From positions 186,001 through 250,000 of the forward strand of contig WGMO01000001.1 of assembly GCA_016125075.1 (NCBI GenBank): a stretch of 64,000 nucleotides of DNA, written 5' to 3'. Below the pieces are notes generated by a model that was given only the letters and a program-made list of their open reading frames with translations, was not told the DNA's origin and searched no databases. The stretch is from Terrimonas sp. (GTDB lineage Bacteria > Bacteroidota > Bacteroidia > Chitinophagales > Chitinophagaceae). Of this stretch, positions 36,930 through 45,078 are shown piece after piece. The position numbers and the translations under genes were made by a program. Numbering within the stretch: the first letter of the stretch is position 1; every line of letters starts with the position of its first letter.

Positions 36930-37012
36930 GAATTTTCAGTGGTTGCAGCCCGCTGAAGCCGCTCTAAAAAAATGTAGTTTTGACTACCGGGAACCGGGCT
37001 AAAGCCCCTACT
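36930..37012. repeat. REP-like intergenic element
   Basis: The spacer between tetR and the AraC gene carries GCAGCCCGCTGAAGCC (36945-36960) and, ~35 bases later, the palindrome GGGCTAAAGCCC (36996-37007). GGCTNAAGCC-type pairs are typical of REP-like elements scattered between genes in Bacteroidota. Whether it recurs in this genome cannot be seen from the window. Confidence 0.5.
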
Positions 37013-37037
37013 AATTGTATAACAAATCCGTTTGGGA

Positions 37038-37931
37038 ATGATGATTAATATTTATGATCATATATGTGCCACCACCAGTTACAATGACCAATTAATGTTT
37101 GGGAAAACCGGGGAGATTTTTATTGATTATCATTGTTCCATTACCGAGCAGAAGACAAGGGTCTGGTCACATAAGAATTTCCTGATGTATGTGGTCGAGG
37201 GTTCAACGCGGTATGAAGTACCGGATGCCTACCATGAGTCGAGTGAGCAGGAACTGCTTTTTATCCGGAAAGGGGGCTTTGCCCTGCACAAAAAATTTGA
37301 AAAGCCCTATCATGCACTGATGTTTGTATTTGATGATGCCTTTATCAAAGGGTTGGTGGCCGAGTATCCCACCCTGCTGGAAAAAAAGGTGAAGGAAAAG
37401 GGAGATTTTTTGAAACAACCGGGTGTGATGGAGCTGCAATCCACGCCACTGATACGATCTATTTTTCTTGCCGCCAATGAATACCTCAAACTGCCGGCCA
37501 ACGAGAGTAAGATTTCCATAGAGCTAAAATTCAAGGAACTGCTGGTAAACCTCCTGCGGGAAAAAGTTTCAAATCCTTTTCACCTCTACCTTTCATGGCT
37601 TTGTAATGATGAGGCTGTTTCATTTGTAAAACTGATGCGCGACAACAGTTCATTTAATTTTACCACAAAGGAACTGGCAAGAACGGCGGGCATGAGTGAA
37701 CCTACTTTTAAAAGGGTTTTCCAGAAACATATCGGGGTTCCACCCGGAAAATGGCTGCAGGAACAACGCATGGCCAGGGCCCTCCTGCTGCTTTCCAATC
37801 CCAAAAATACCATCTCTGAAATCGCCTTTCAACTGGGATACAGCGATGCCGCGGCTTTCTCCAAGGCATTCAGAAAAGCCACCCGGCTCAACCCCAGCGA
37901 TTACTACAAACAGCAGCCTGATCTGAAATAA
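37038..37931 (+). CDS. AraC family transcriptional regulator
   Basis: 297 residues from the ATG at 37038 (upstream TTG rejected). The N-terminal ~170 residues form the sensor part (YVVEGSTRYEVPDAYHESSEQELLFIRKG resembles a cupin-like AraC domain). The C-terminal double HTH (~200-297) has TTKELARTAGMSEPTFKRVF and the second-helix consensus ISEIAFQLGYSDAAAFSKAFRKATRLNPSDYYK. It lies ~94 bp upstream of two DUF4242 genes on the same strand, which are candidate targets; no operator repeat was identified. Confidence 0.92.
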   Translation: MMINIYDHICATTSYNDQLMFGKTGEIFIDYHCSITEQKTRVWSHKNFLMYVVEGSTRYEVPDAYHESSEQELLFIRKGGFALHKKFEKPYHALMFVFDDAFIKGLVAEYPTLLEKKVKEKGDFLKQPGVMELQSTPLIRSIFLAANEYLKLPANESKISIELKFKELLVNLLREKVSNPFHLYLSWLCNDEAVSFVKLMRDNSSFNFTTKELARTAGMSEPTFKRVFQKHIGVPPGKWLQEQRMARALLLLSNPKNTISEIAFQLGYSDAAAFSKAFRKATRLNPSDYYKQQPDLK

Positions 37932-38024
37932 CAATAGTTTGAACTGTTTTGACAACAGGGTTGCGTACCAGAGCCATTAGGTTTGCATCCGTAAATTATT
38001 TTATATCACTTAAAACATTTTATC

Positions 38025-38297
38025 GTGTCAAAATTTATTATTGAGCGGAACATTCCCCAAATCGGAACATTATCTGCATCGGAAATGCAGGCAGGTGCCC
38101 AGCGGTCAAATGAAACCATCCGGGAATTGGGTGGTTCGGTCCAATGGGTTCAAAGCTATGTCACTAACGACAAACTCTATTGCGTATACCTGGGTACCAG
38201 TAAGGATGCCGTGCTGGAACATGCTGAAAAATCCGGGTTTCCCGCAAGCCGGGTAGAAGAAGTGAAAACCATTATTGACCCCACCACCGGAGAATAG
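38025..38297 (+). CDS. DUF4242 domain protein (single domain, cytoplasmic)
   Basis: 90 residues with a GTG start at 38025. It opens KFIIERNIPQIGTLSASEMQ and has the DUF4242 pattern (ER.IP..G.L......A...S......G....W..SYV..DK.YC.Y....). These are small ferredoxin-like-fold proteins; one Streptomyces member was crystallised with nickel. No signal peptide. Adjacent to a secreted two-domain relative (38493-39113). Function unknown. Confidence 0.85.
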   Translation: MSKFIIERNIPQIGTLSASEMQAGAQRSNETIRELGGSVQWVQSYVTNDKLYCVYLGTSKDAVLEHAEKSGFPASRVEEVKTIIDPTTGE

Positions 38298-38492
38298 CCG
38301 GGAGTTTAACGGCAATGCAGCCCAAGCAATACAGGTTTATCCTGTTATGGGAAGGCCATTCCCTTTTCAATGCTGGTCGAATTATGCCTGGATGGGGATC
38401 TTTCATTTCGGAACACGTGAAGAGGTTGAAGCTCCAGGCATTATTATCCATTTACATTACAACTAATAAGTCAAATTTTTAAAAAATCATTT

Positions 38493-39113
38493 ATGAAAAA
38501 TGTATCATTCACAGTGCTTACTTTTTTATTATTCGCCATCACAACAGGCGCTTTCGCTCAAAACAAAAAACTCCTGGCCAAAAAATATCAATTGTATATC
38601 GATGTACATCATGTTGGCCCCGGTAACCTAAGCCTTGATGCCGTTGCCGCCGCGCATAAAAAAGACCTGGCGGCAGAAGATAAATATGGCGTGAAATTTA
38701 TTAAATACTGGGTAGATACGGCAAAGGGGGATGTATACTGTCTTTCTAACGCCAGCAACCCGGAAGCGATCAAGGCTACCCATGCGGCCGCCCATGGCTT
38801 ATTACCGGATGAAACCTACCTGGTGACAGAAGGCAAGGCAGCTGCTATTAAAGGAAATGCACCCCTGTTCCTGGATGTGCATGAATTAGGCGCCAATAAT
38901 GTGACCGCCAAAGCAGTGGCCGAGGCGCATAAAAAAGACCTCGCGACTGAAAAAAAATATGGGGTAAACTTTATTAACTACTGGGTGGATGAAAAAAAAG
39001 GTAAAGTGTTTTGTTTGTCACAGGCGGCAGATTCCGCACACGTGATCAATACTCACCGGGAAGCGCATGGCCTGTTACCAGCCTATATCTTACCCGTAAA
39101 ACAAGGGCAATGA
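38493..39113 (+). CDS. Secreted protein with two tandem DUF4242-like domains
   Basis: 206 residues. Signal peptide MKNVSFTVLTFLLFAITTGAFAQ. Two ~85-residue copies follow: the first has YQLYIDVHHVGPGNLSLDAV...AAHKKDLAAEDKYGVKFIKYWVD, the second PLFLDVHELGANNVTAKAV...AEAHKKDLATEKKYGVNFINYWVD. Both then have a C-x-L-S segment and HGLLP. The repeats are so alike that duplication within the gene is recent. Many His residues are conserved in both copies (DVHxxG, AHKKD, AHGLLP), which suggests metal or heme binding; that is inference. A terminator follows. Confidence 0.85.
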   Translation: MKNVSFTVLTFLLFAITTGAFAQNKKLLAKKYQLYIDVHHVGPGNLSLDAVAAAHKKDLAAEDKYGVKFIKYWVDTAKGDVYCLSNASNPEAIKATHAAAHGLLPDETYLVTEGKAAAIKGNAPLFLDVHELGANNVTAKAVAEAHKKDLATEKKYGVNFINYWVDEKKGKVFCLSQAADSAHVINTHREAHGLLPAYILPVKQGQ

Positions 39114-39143
39114 TCTTCGTATCAGTCTCTTTCTTTGATGAAA

Positions 39144-39169
39144 AAGGGGTTACGTTCCGGTAACCCCTT
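39144..39169 (+). terminator. Rho-independent terminator after the tandem DUF4242 gene
   Basis: A perfect 10-bp stem (39144-39153 with 39160-39169) with a 6-base loop lies 30 bases after the stop. The right arm ends CCTT and is followed by a weak T-rich tail. Confidence 0.75.
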
Positions 39170-39174
39170 CTTGA

Positions 39175-39505
39175 TGTATAAATAGACCTGCATAAATATT
39201 TTACCTTGAATCTGATAAGCGAAAACAGGTCTATATCACTTTCAGATACAAAATGTATTCTTATGCTAATAATGGAGAACTTATTAAACCTGAGCAATAT
39301 TATGGCATATAATTTGAACAATAAGAGTAAAACAAAAGAAAATAATCATTATTAAAGATTCAAAATAATTTAGTTATTCATGCTTTTGGTGCATAAGTTC
39401 ATCATGACTGAATCGTGTTTGATTTGTGATAATACTAAGGATTTTTATAATTTTTTGGCTGATAATAATTTTTCAAAGTTACTAGGTAAGCTAGCCGATA
39501 GTATC
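39175..39505. other. AT-rich spacer without a supported gene
   Basis: About 330 bases of markedly AT-rich sequence lie between the DUF4242 terminator and the convergent reductase gene. One short frame (39380-39613) runs into the reductase gene on the opposite strand and has no recognisable product. This is where base composition shifts for the following ~9 kb. Confidence 0.5.
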
Positions 39506-39509
39506 AGGT

Positions 39510-40481
39510 CTAATCCATCCAAAAAAGCACTTTCCCTCCCTTGCCGGATGTACAATCGGCAATTGCATTTTTATATGCATCGAACCGATATTTACCTGAA
39601 ACTTCCATTTTAAAATCAGGCTTAATTAATTCATTGATTAGTTCACGCCACATCGTTTCCTGTTCAGCAACAGTTTTGGATTGCAACCAACCATCAATAC
39701 CAAAACCCTTAATAATAATATTCTTAAATATTATATCAGCATTATGGTAAGTGACATTTTGTTTACTGAACAGACCGTAATGAATAATCCTGCTATTGAC
39801 AGAAATAACTTTGATCACTTTTGTAGCAAGCTCTCCCCCAACTGCATCCAAAAAACTTGCAATCCTGTTTTCGCCCGTTAGCGATTTAATTTGTATATCC
39901 AGGTCATCAGCATTGTCGTATAAAACTGCAGATGCACCCAAATTTAACAAATGTTCATGCTCATTATTTTTTCTTATAATAGCCAGTGTATTCAAACCCC
40001 TGCTTTTTGCAAGTTGTATAATCAATTTGCTTAATGCCGAACTAGCTGCTGAAAGGATGATCCACTCGCCAGGATCAGCATTCGATTCTTCCAGTAAAGC
40101 CCATGCCGTTACTGGGTTTAATGAAAGCTGGGCCGCTTTTTCAACAGACATACTTTTCGGAAGAGTTATGATCTTTTGTTTTGGAATATTTACAAACTCT
40201 GCCCATACATTTTTATGACGAAAAGCAACCATCGCGTTTATCGGGAAACGATTATCGCCTCCGTTTTCCACAATCAATCCTGCTCCCTCAAATCCTGCAA
40301 TTTGAGGATACTCAGGTTCAACCCTATAAGTCTTTTCGATGAACATAAAATCAGCCGGATTTATAGGACTTGCCAAAACTCTTACCTGTACTTCGTCAGG
40401 TAATATATCAGCTATATTTGTATCGCCAAATTCCAACACCTTTTCCGCTGCTCCTTTTTGTCTGAACAATAATGCTTTCAT
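39510..40481 (-). CDS. Zinc-independent MDR-family oxidoreductase (quinone / 2-enoyl thioester reductase-like)
   Basis: 323 residues, medium-chain dehydrogenase fold. GroES-like N-terminal domain (VQVRVLASPINPADFMFIEKTY, GFEGAGLIVENG) and a Rossmann domain with WIILSAASSALSKLIIQLAKSRG in the place of the usual AxxSxVG nucleotide loop. The zinc-ligand residues of true alcohol dehydrogenases are missing. This fits MECR/ETR-type NADPH 2-enoyl reductases or zeta-crystallin-type quinone reductases. The substrate is not determinable. Confidence 0.85.
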   Translation of the reverse strand: MKALLFRQKGAAEKVLEFGDTNIADILPDEVQVRVLASPINPADFMFIEKTYRVEPEYPQIAGFEGAGLIVENGGDNRFPINAMVAFRHKNVWAEFVNIPKQKIITLPKSMSVEKAAQLSLNPVTAWALLEESNADPGEWIILSAASSALSKLIIQLAKSRGLNTLAIIRKNNEHEHLLNLGASAVLYDNADDLDIQIKSLTGENRIASFLDAVGGELATKVIKVISVNSRIIHYGLFSKQNVTYHNADIIFKNIIIKGFGIDGWLQSKTVAEQETMWRELINELIKPDFKMEVSGKYRFDAYKNAIADCTSGKGGKVLFWMD

Positions 40482-40541
40482 GAAAATTCTATTTTTTAAT
40501 ACTTTTGTTTTTTTAAATGTTGATGCCGGAAAATAATTCCG

Positions 40542-41327
40542 TTATGAATTTTCAACCACCTCCAGTTTTAACTTGAACCGATACCTGCTGTTGAAGAGAT
40601 CTTCTTCTTTTAGCACCAGCCTGCTTTTCTTGTCTACCCAGAATTTCTGGTAACTGCCTGTAGTCTTACCTTTACGCTCCATTACCCAGCAAATTATTTT
40701 TTTTCCCGAGGTTGTCAGCAGCACATCACTGCCAATAACTGAATAAATTTCTTCAGTAGGTTTTCCAAATCCCGGATCAAAAAAGTTAATCCGAAAAGAC
40801 CGGTTAGCCTTATAGGGTAAGCGGGTAAAAATAAACAGGTCGGAATGCCAGTTTAGATTGTAGTTTGCAAACGATGCATCAAAATCAGAAACTATTTTTA
40901 GTTTATTAGAATCAGCTACTTTTCCATCAAAAGAAACTTTCCTGATATCAAAATCAAAGGTTGTTGTATACCCCAGCACTTTCCAGGATGTTTGATGAAG
41001 CAGGGTCGAAAAATCGGTTTTATTTAATACAGTATACGCCCGGTGAACAATGGTATCCCGCCCGTCCCACTGCTGGGATATTTCGATAGCAGGCTGCTGC
41101 TTATAACGAAATGGTGCCACAGTGATATTGACCATGTACATTCCCTCAGCAGGACTATCTTTTGTTTTCTTGTTGTAGACAAGGTAACTGGCTTTACCAT
41201 ATTTTATGCCATCAAATCTAAGGTTTGCAGCAGAGATGGTCAGGGTATCTTTCTTCTGCGCATCTGCACATTGAACGATCAGTGAAAAAGCTATTGTTAC
41301 AGTGAATAGGAGTCTGGCTTTTTTCAT
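40542..41327 (-). CDS. Secreted DUF3108-like protein
   Basis: 261 residues. Signal peptide MKKARLLFTVTIAFSLIVQCADAQ. The rest is a beta-rich domain: GMYMVNITVAPFRYKQQPAIEIS, then FDFDIRKVSFDG, and a C-terminal QKFWVDKKSRLVLKEE, resembling the end of DUF3108/LolA-like folds. No catalytic motif seen. Short gap (4 bp) from the upstream YciI-like gene, so likely cotranscribed. Confidence 0.65.
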   Translation of the reverse strand: MKKARLLFTVTIAFSLIVQCADAQKKDTLTISAANLRFDGIKYGKASYLVYNKKTKDSPAEGMYMVNITVAPFRYKQQPAIEISQQWDGRDTIVHRAYTVLNKTDFSTLLHQTSWKVLGYTTTFDFDIRKVSFDGKVADSNKLKIVSDFDASFANYNLNWHSDLFIFTRLPYKANRSFRINFFDPGFGKPTEEIYSVIGSDVLLTTSGKKIICWVMERKGKTTGSYQKFWVDKKSRLVLKEEDLFNSRYRFKLKLEVVENS

Positions 41328-41331
41328 TTTA

Positions 41332-41616
41332 TTATAAGAGTGGTTTTAAAGATTCATTTGCCATTGACGGTAAAAATTCTGTGATAGTGTATTCAGCCAA
41401 CCCATGCCTGTGAAAAGGATCCTCTATAATGACCTTCTCTATGATGGTCAAAGTTTCCGCACGGGCTAAAATAATCCCACCGGTTCGTGGCTGCTTTCTG
41501 CCGGAGAGCAGGAATATTCCTTCTGCATAATATTTTTCAAGGAACAGCTTGTGGTCTTCAAGTAACCGGTCTACTTCTGCCAGCGAGCCGGTATACGTTA
41601 ATTCAATGATGAACAT
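41332..41616 (-). CDS. YciI-like protein
   Basis: 94 residues, a YCII-domain size. MFIIELTYTGSLAEVDRLLEDHKLFLEKYYAEGIFLLSGRKQPRTGGIILA matches the family (conserved His in DHKxFL, then GxxLLSGP-like GIFLLSGRK). DPFHRHGLAEYTITEF is the usual C-terminal DPF...G....Y.I..F. The family adopts a ferredoxin-like fold and includes enzymes and regulatory partners; the role here is unknown. Confidence 0.88.
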   Translation of the reverse strand: MFIIELTYTGSLAEVDRLLEDHKLFLEKYYAEGIFLLSGRKQPRTGGIILARAETLTIIEKVIIEDPFHRHGLAEYTITEFLPSMANESLKPLL

Positions 41617-41762
41617 ATTTTTGTATTTAACTGTTGATGATTTACAATTCGTAGAGTATGCTTCTTTAGTAAGTTGTACTTTCTTTCGTCTCTTATTTTG
41701 TTGTACTCAATGGAGTGCTTCACCGTTTATATAATATCGCGGAAACACTGATGATTTTATTG

Positions 41763-42146
41763 CTATGCTATAAAATACCTGTCCTCGTTGGTGTGACTCA
41801 AAGGTGACGTTCCTAGTATCCGCAGTGTTTTTTCAGAACTATTTTTAAAGCTGTGAACTTCATCCGGATAAATGGCAAAACAGTCCCCGGCAATTACCTG
41901 CTTTTCGGTGATCCAGTGTACTTTTCCATTTTCCAATGCTCCGGTTTGTACAATGCCCTGTCCGTCCAGTATAAAATAGGTTTCAATACCTTCCTGGTGA
42001 TAATGTGCCGGAATACTTTGCTCCTTTCCCACTTCAATCGCAAATACAGAAGTCTTCTCATCGCCCGTCAGGCGGGCAAGTTTTACGCCAGCTTTTTCGT
42101 CTGTTCCTGTATTGTTCAGACAACTGTTGATGTTTGAAATAATCAT
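41763..42146 (-). CDS. Cupin-domain protein
   Basis: 127 residues, single cupin. Metal-binding motif 1 is seen as SIPAHYHQEGIETYFILDGQG (His-x-His...Glu) and motif 2 as IYPDEVHSFKN. Its start overlaps the tautomerase gene stop by 4 bp (ATGA), so the two are translationally coupled. Substrate unknown. Confidence 0.87.
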   Translation of the reverse strand: MIISNINSCLNNTGTDEKAGVKLARLTGDEKTSVFAIEVGKEQSIPAHYHQEGIETYFILDGQGIVQTGALENGKVHWITEKQVIAGDCFAIYPDEVHSFKNSSEKTLRILGTSPLSHTNEDRYFIA

Positions 42147-42541
42147 TGGTTAAAATGTTTTGGTTCTTGTATTTCACCGTTTCCAAAAGACCAGTTCTGC
42201 TTACCTTCATTTTCTACAACCACTATGATGATGTTATTTTTGGTAATGGTTGTTGAGTTGGCTATTCTTTCCGCAATTTCTTTATACAAACCCTTTTTTT
42301 GCTGCGGTGTACGTCCTTGTCCTGCAATAATTTGAATATATACAATATCTGAAGTATGCGCCACGCCCAAATACGTTTTAGGAAACTTAACTTGTCTTGT
42401 TTCTAATTCTTCTATGATATGGAAGTAGTCATTTTCGGGAATATTAAATTCCTGCATCAGCGCCTGGTGAACTGATAATGAAATGAAGTCTTTAGTTTCC
42501 AGCGAAAAGAATTTCGGCAAACTTATTCTTACAAATGGCAT
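42143..42541 (-). CDS. Tautomerase-family protein (4-oxalocrotonate tautomerase-like)
   Basis: 132 residues. Begins MPFVRISLPK: after removal of Met, Pro becomes the N-terminal catalytic base that defines the superfamily. Two beta-alpha-beta halves are visible: the first ends MQEFNIPENDYFHIIEEL, the second has VYIQIIAGQGRTPQQKKGLYKEIAERI. It belongs to the ~130-residue class. Coupled by a 4-bp overlap to the cupin gene downstream. Confidence 0.88.
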   Translation of the reverse strand: MPFVRISLPKFFSLETKDFISLSVHQALMQEFNIPENDYFHIIEELETRQVKFPKTYLGVAHTSDIVYIQIIAGQGRTPQQKKGLYKEIAERIANSTTITKNNIIIVVVENEGKQNWSFGNGEIQEPKHFNQ

Positions 42542-42652
42542 AATTGATTTTTATTATAATGTTGTAATATTCGTTCGTTTTCATAAACTGACTGCTGTTA
42601 ACCGGTGAAGATTGTAAGTGTTCAATTGCATCTCTTTTATAAGATATTGATA

Positions 42653-43051
42653 TTAGTGAACCATTTTTTCATTTTCTTCATTGTCCTCTTTCAGGTAAAA
42701 AGCAATAAAAGTCATCTCTTTGTCCTTTGAAGCATTGTCAAAATGTATGATGTTTACATTTTTAGGCTCATGAAATGAATCCCCTTCTTTTAGGATCATT
42801 GGTTCTTTGCCCTCGATTTGAAAGAGAACGGAACCCGATTTAATATATCCAACTACCGGACAAGGATGTAAATGCTTCGGGGCAGTTTGTCCGGGCGGGA
42901 AAGAAATTTCCTGTATTTCAACTTTGGTTACTTTTTGATCCATTAAAGCTGACTCAAGATTCTTCCTGGTAATTTCATTTTGTTGTGCCATAGCATTAGA
43001 AATTAAAAATGAAACAATGATTAAGAGTACAATGTCTTTCTTTTTTTTCAT
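42653..43051 (-). CDS. Secreted cupin-domain protein
   Basis: 132 residues from the ATG at 43051, chosen because it starts a clear signal peptide (MKKKKDIVLLIIVSFLISNAMAQ). An upstream in-frame ATG at 43120 overlaps the neighbouring gene's stop (ATGA), so a longer product translationally coupled to it cannot be excluded. Cupin motifs: PPGQTAPKHLHPCPVVGYIKSGS (two His) and GDSFHEPKN (His). Periplasmic location inferred. Confidence 0.82.
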   Translation of the reverse strand: MKKKKDIVLLIIVSFLISNAMAQQNEITRKNLESALMDQKVTKVEIQEISFPPGQTAPKHLHPCPVVGYIKSGSVLFQIEGKEPMILKEGDSFHEPKNVNIIHFDNASKDKEMTFIAFYLKEDNEENEKMVH

Positions 43052-43116
43052 TATAAAAGGTATTAATTTTATCAATGTCGCAAAAGGGTTTTGACGAAAA
43101 TTTATTGTCATAATTT

Positions 43117-43578
43117 TCATTTATAAAATATCCATAATATCATTAAAGTAAAAGGTATTAAAATGTCGGGGATAACTGTGACGGCATTCCCGGGACTAAA
43201 GTTCCGGTGTTTTCGCATTTCTTTAATATGAACAAATGCAGCACCCAAAAGAAAAGTGCAGGTAAAAATTATTGTCGCCAGCCAAAAATTATCCCGATAC
43301 CAAAATGACGTTATACCCATTAAACCCATTCCCAGGGAGCAATATCCCAATTCAATTTGAAACATAGAACCTGGCTCCCAACCTATTTGCTTTGCAACTT
43401 TATCACTCATGAATACATGACCGTATGCCGCAAAAAGTCCCATCAACCCAATGGTGACTGTTAATTGAGCTAATAAAAATATTTCAGAGATTGTATGGAC
43501 ATCTTTAGGTCCGTTATCGAGTAAAAGTATTGTTACTCCTGCTAACCATCCCAAAATATAGCAGACTATAAATATCAT
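43117..43578 (-). CDS. Four-helix membrane protein, DUF6790-like
   Basis: 153 residues with hydrophobic segments near 3-20, 33-52, 78-112 and 133-150. Conserved-looking motifs include AYGHVFMSDKVAKQIGW and GSMFQIELGYCSLGMGLMG, as in DUF6790 membrane proteins. Function unknown. Its stop overlaps a possible start of the secreted cupin gene. Confidence 0.75.
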   Translation of the reverse strand: MIFIVCYILGWLAGVTILLLDNGPKDVHTISEIFLLAQLTVTIGLMGLFAAYGHVFMSDKVAKQIGWEPGSMFQIELGYCSLGMGLMGITSFWYRDNFWLATIIFTCTFLLGAAFVHIKEMRKHRNFSPGNAVTVIPDILIPFTLMILWIFYK

Positions 43579-43708
43579 TTTGATTTTTTAAGTTTTGATG
43601 AGCGGCAATCCAGTTATTACCTATTTACTATAATTTTTTTTCACTAAAAGCTTGCAGTACTAAATACCTATTAAAAAATACCGATAGTTATTCCATAAAA
43701 GTCTATTG

Positions 43709-45058
43709 CTACTGGTTATGTATAGACTTAATAGCTTTCATTAAAGCTACATCGATACCCTGTTTTATATCTGAGATATTTTCCATTACTTCTATATCAG
43801 GGCTTATTCCAATGCCTACGAATTCAGTACCGTCGGCCATCAGATCTCTTTTTGAACATACAAAACCTACACCTCCGCCAGGCAGTGAATAGGCCAGCGG
43901 ATTACCCGTGCTGCCGCCGGTCTTCTGCCCGATGACAATTCCACGTTTCATGCACTTAAATGTAGCAGTGAAATCTTCTGCTGCTGAATAGGTGTAGGCA
44001 CTCGTTAAGATCACCACCATTTTTTTGTAGCTGTCTTTTTTATACGGCTTCCACCAAAACCCAGTTTTTTCAATTTCAAAAGGTGCATTACCCCAGGCTC
44101 TTTGAGCCGGATTGTATTTTCTATAGACAGTTTGATTTGTTGCAAAAGCGGTATCTGTCAATCGTCCAAGTATTTCATAACCATAATCGCTATTACCGCC
44201 ACGGTTGTTTCGAATATCAATGATGAGCCCCCTGGAATCAGACAGTAAATTAAAAAGGCTGTCAAACTGCTCAGGAATTTTGCTGTTACCGAAACTGCTG
44301 ATGGATACGTAGGCTATGCTGTCAGCCAACCATGCAAACCTAATAGGTGATGTTTCCCGTAAATCAATCGTTCTGTCTACTAACTGATAATATAGCATAC
44401 CACGATCATCTTTTATGGTAAGTTTAATGTTGCTGTTGGAGGCGCCACTCAACAACTCATAGCTATAAATGCGGGCAATACTATCCTGTGGAGTTGAAAA
44501 CTTAATAAATGGTGCAATTCTATTTTTGATATAGTCTTGAACCGGTACATCATCAATGGCTACAATTTCGTTACCTGGCTTAAAAGTTGATGATAGTTGA
44601 ATGTTATCCATTAGTGCAGTGATAATTGCTTTACCCTCTATACACTTGACTTGCAAAGGGGCAGAAAACGTTTTTTTTTCAAAGAGATTTAAAGGCTCCA
44701 TAATACGGCTATGCCCATCTCTTAACAACTGGTTAAACTGTTTCAAAACATTGTAATAATCAATGGTAGTTTTAGTGGCTTCAACTTTGGGAATAAATGC
44801 CAGGTAGGCTGAATCCCAATCAAGATCTGGAACTAAATCAAAGTTGGCAAAACCAAATTTTGCTTCACTCCATACCCTGCTTAATCCCACAATCTTTTCA
44901 GCGTCTGTCAACAGCATGTTAGTTGATTTTCCGAAATTGAATGAAGGGAAGCTATTATTGTACTTGTTTACATAAGAAATAGAATCAAAAACCGGTTGTG
45001 CTTTAACCATTATGGCAGCATATATGCAAGCCATAACTATTATTATTCTTTGTATCAT
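43709..45058 (-). CDS. S41 family peptidase
   Basis: 449 residues. Signal peptide MIQRIIIVMACIYAAIMVKAQ. N-terminal helical region, then a PDZ-like segment (FKPGNEIVAIDDVPVQDYI, ~160-185). A tail-specific-protease domain follows with IIDIRNNRGGNSDYGYEIL, the nucleophile Ser in AYTYSAAEDFTATF and the probable base Lys in GQKTGGSTGNPL. It cleaves proteins in the periplasm. It is encoded 20 bp downstream of the Lnt/Omp85 fusion gene and probably shares its LytTR-linked promoter. Confidence 0.88.
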   Translation of the reverse strand: MIQRIIIVMACIYAAIMVKAQPVFDSISYVNKYNNSFPSFNFGKSTNMLLTDAEKIVGLSRVWSEAKFGFANFDLVPDLDWDSAYLAFIPKVEATKTTIDYYNVLKQFNQLLRDGHSRIMEPLNLFEKKTFSAPLQVKCIEGKAIITALMDNIQLSSTFKPGNEIVAIDDVPVQDYIKNRIAPFIKFSTPQDSIARIYSYELLSGASNSNIKLTIKDDRGMLYYQLVDRTIDLRETSPIRFAWLADSIAYVSISSFGNSKIPEQFDSLFNLLSDSRGLIIDIRNNRGGNSDYGYEILGRLTDTAFATNQTVYRKYNPAQRAWGNAPFEIEKTGFWWKPYKKDSYKKMVVILTSAYTYSAAEDFTATFKCMKRGIVIGQKTGGSTGNPLAYSLPGGGVGFVCSKRDLMADGTEFVGIGISPDIEVMENISDIKQGIDVALMKAIKSIHNQ

Positions 45059-45078
45059 GATTAAATGTGTTAAAATAT

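Noticed and set aside
39380-39613. 77-residue plus-strand frame at the edge of the AT-rich block
   Set aside because: Its last third overlaps the reductase gene on the other strand, no family is recognisable, and no promoter is evident.
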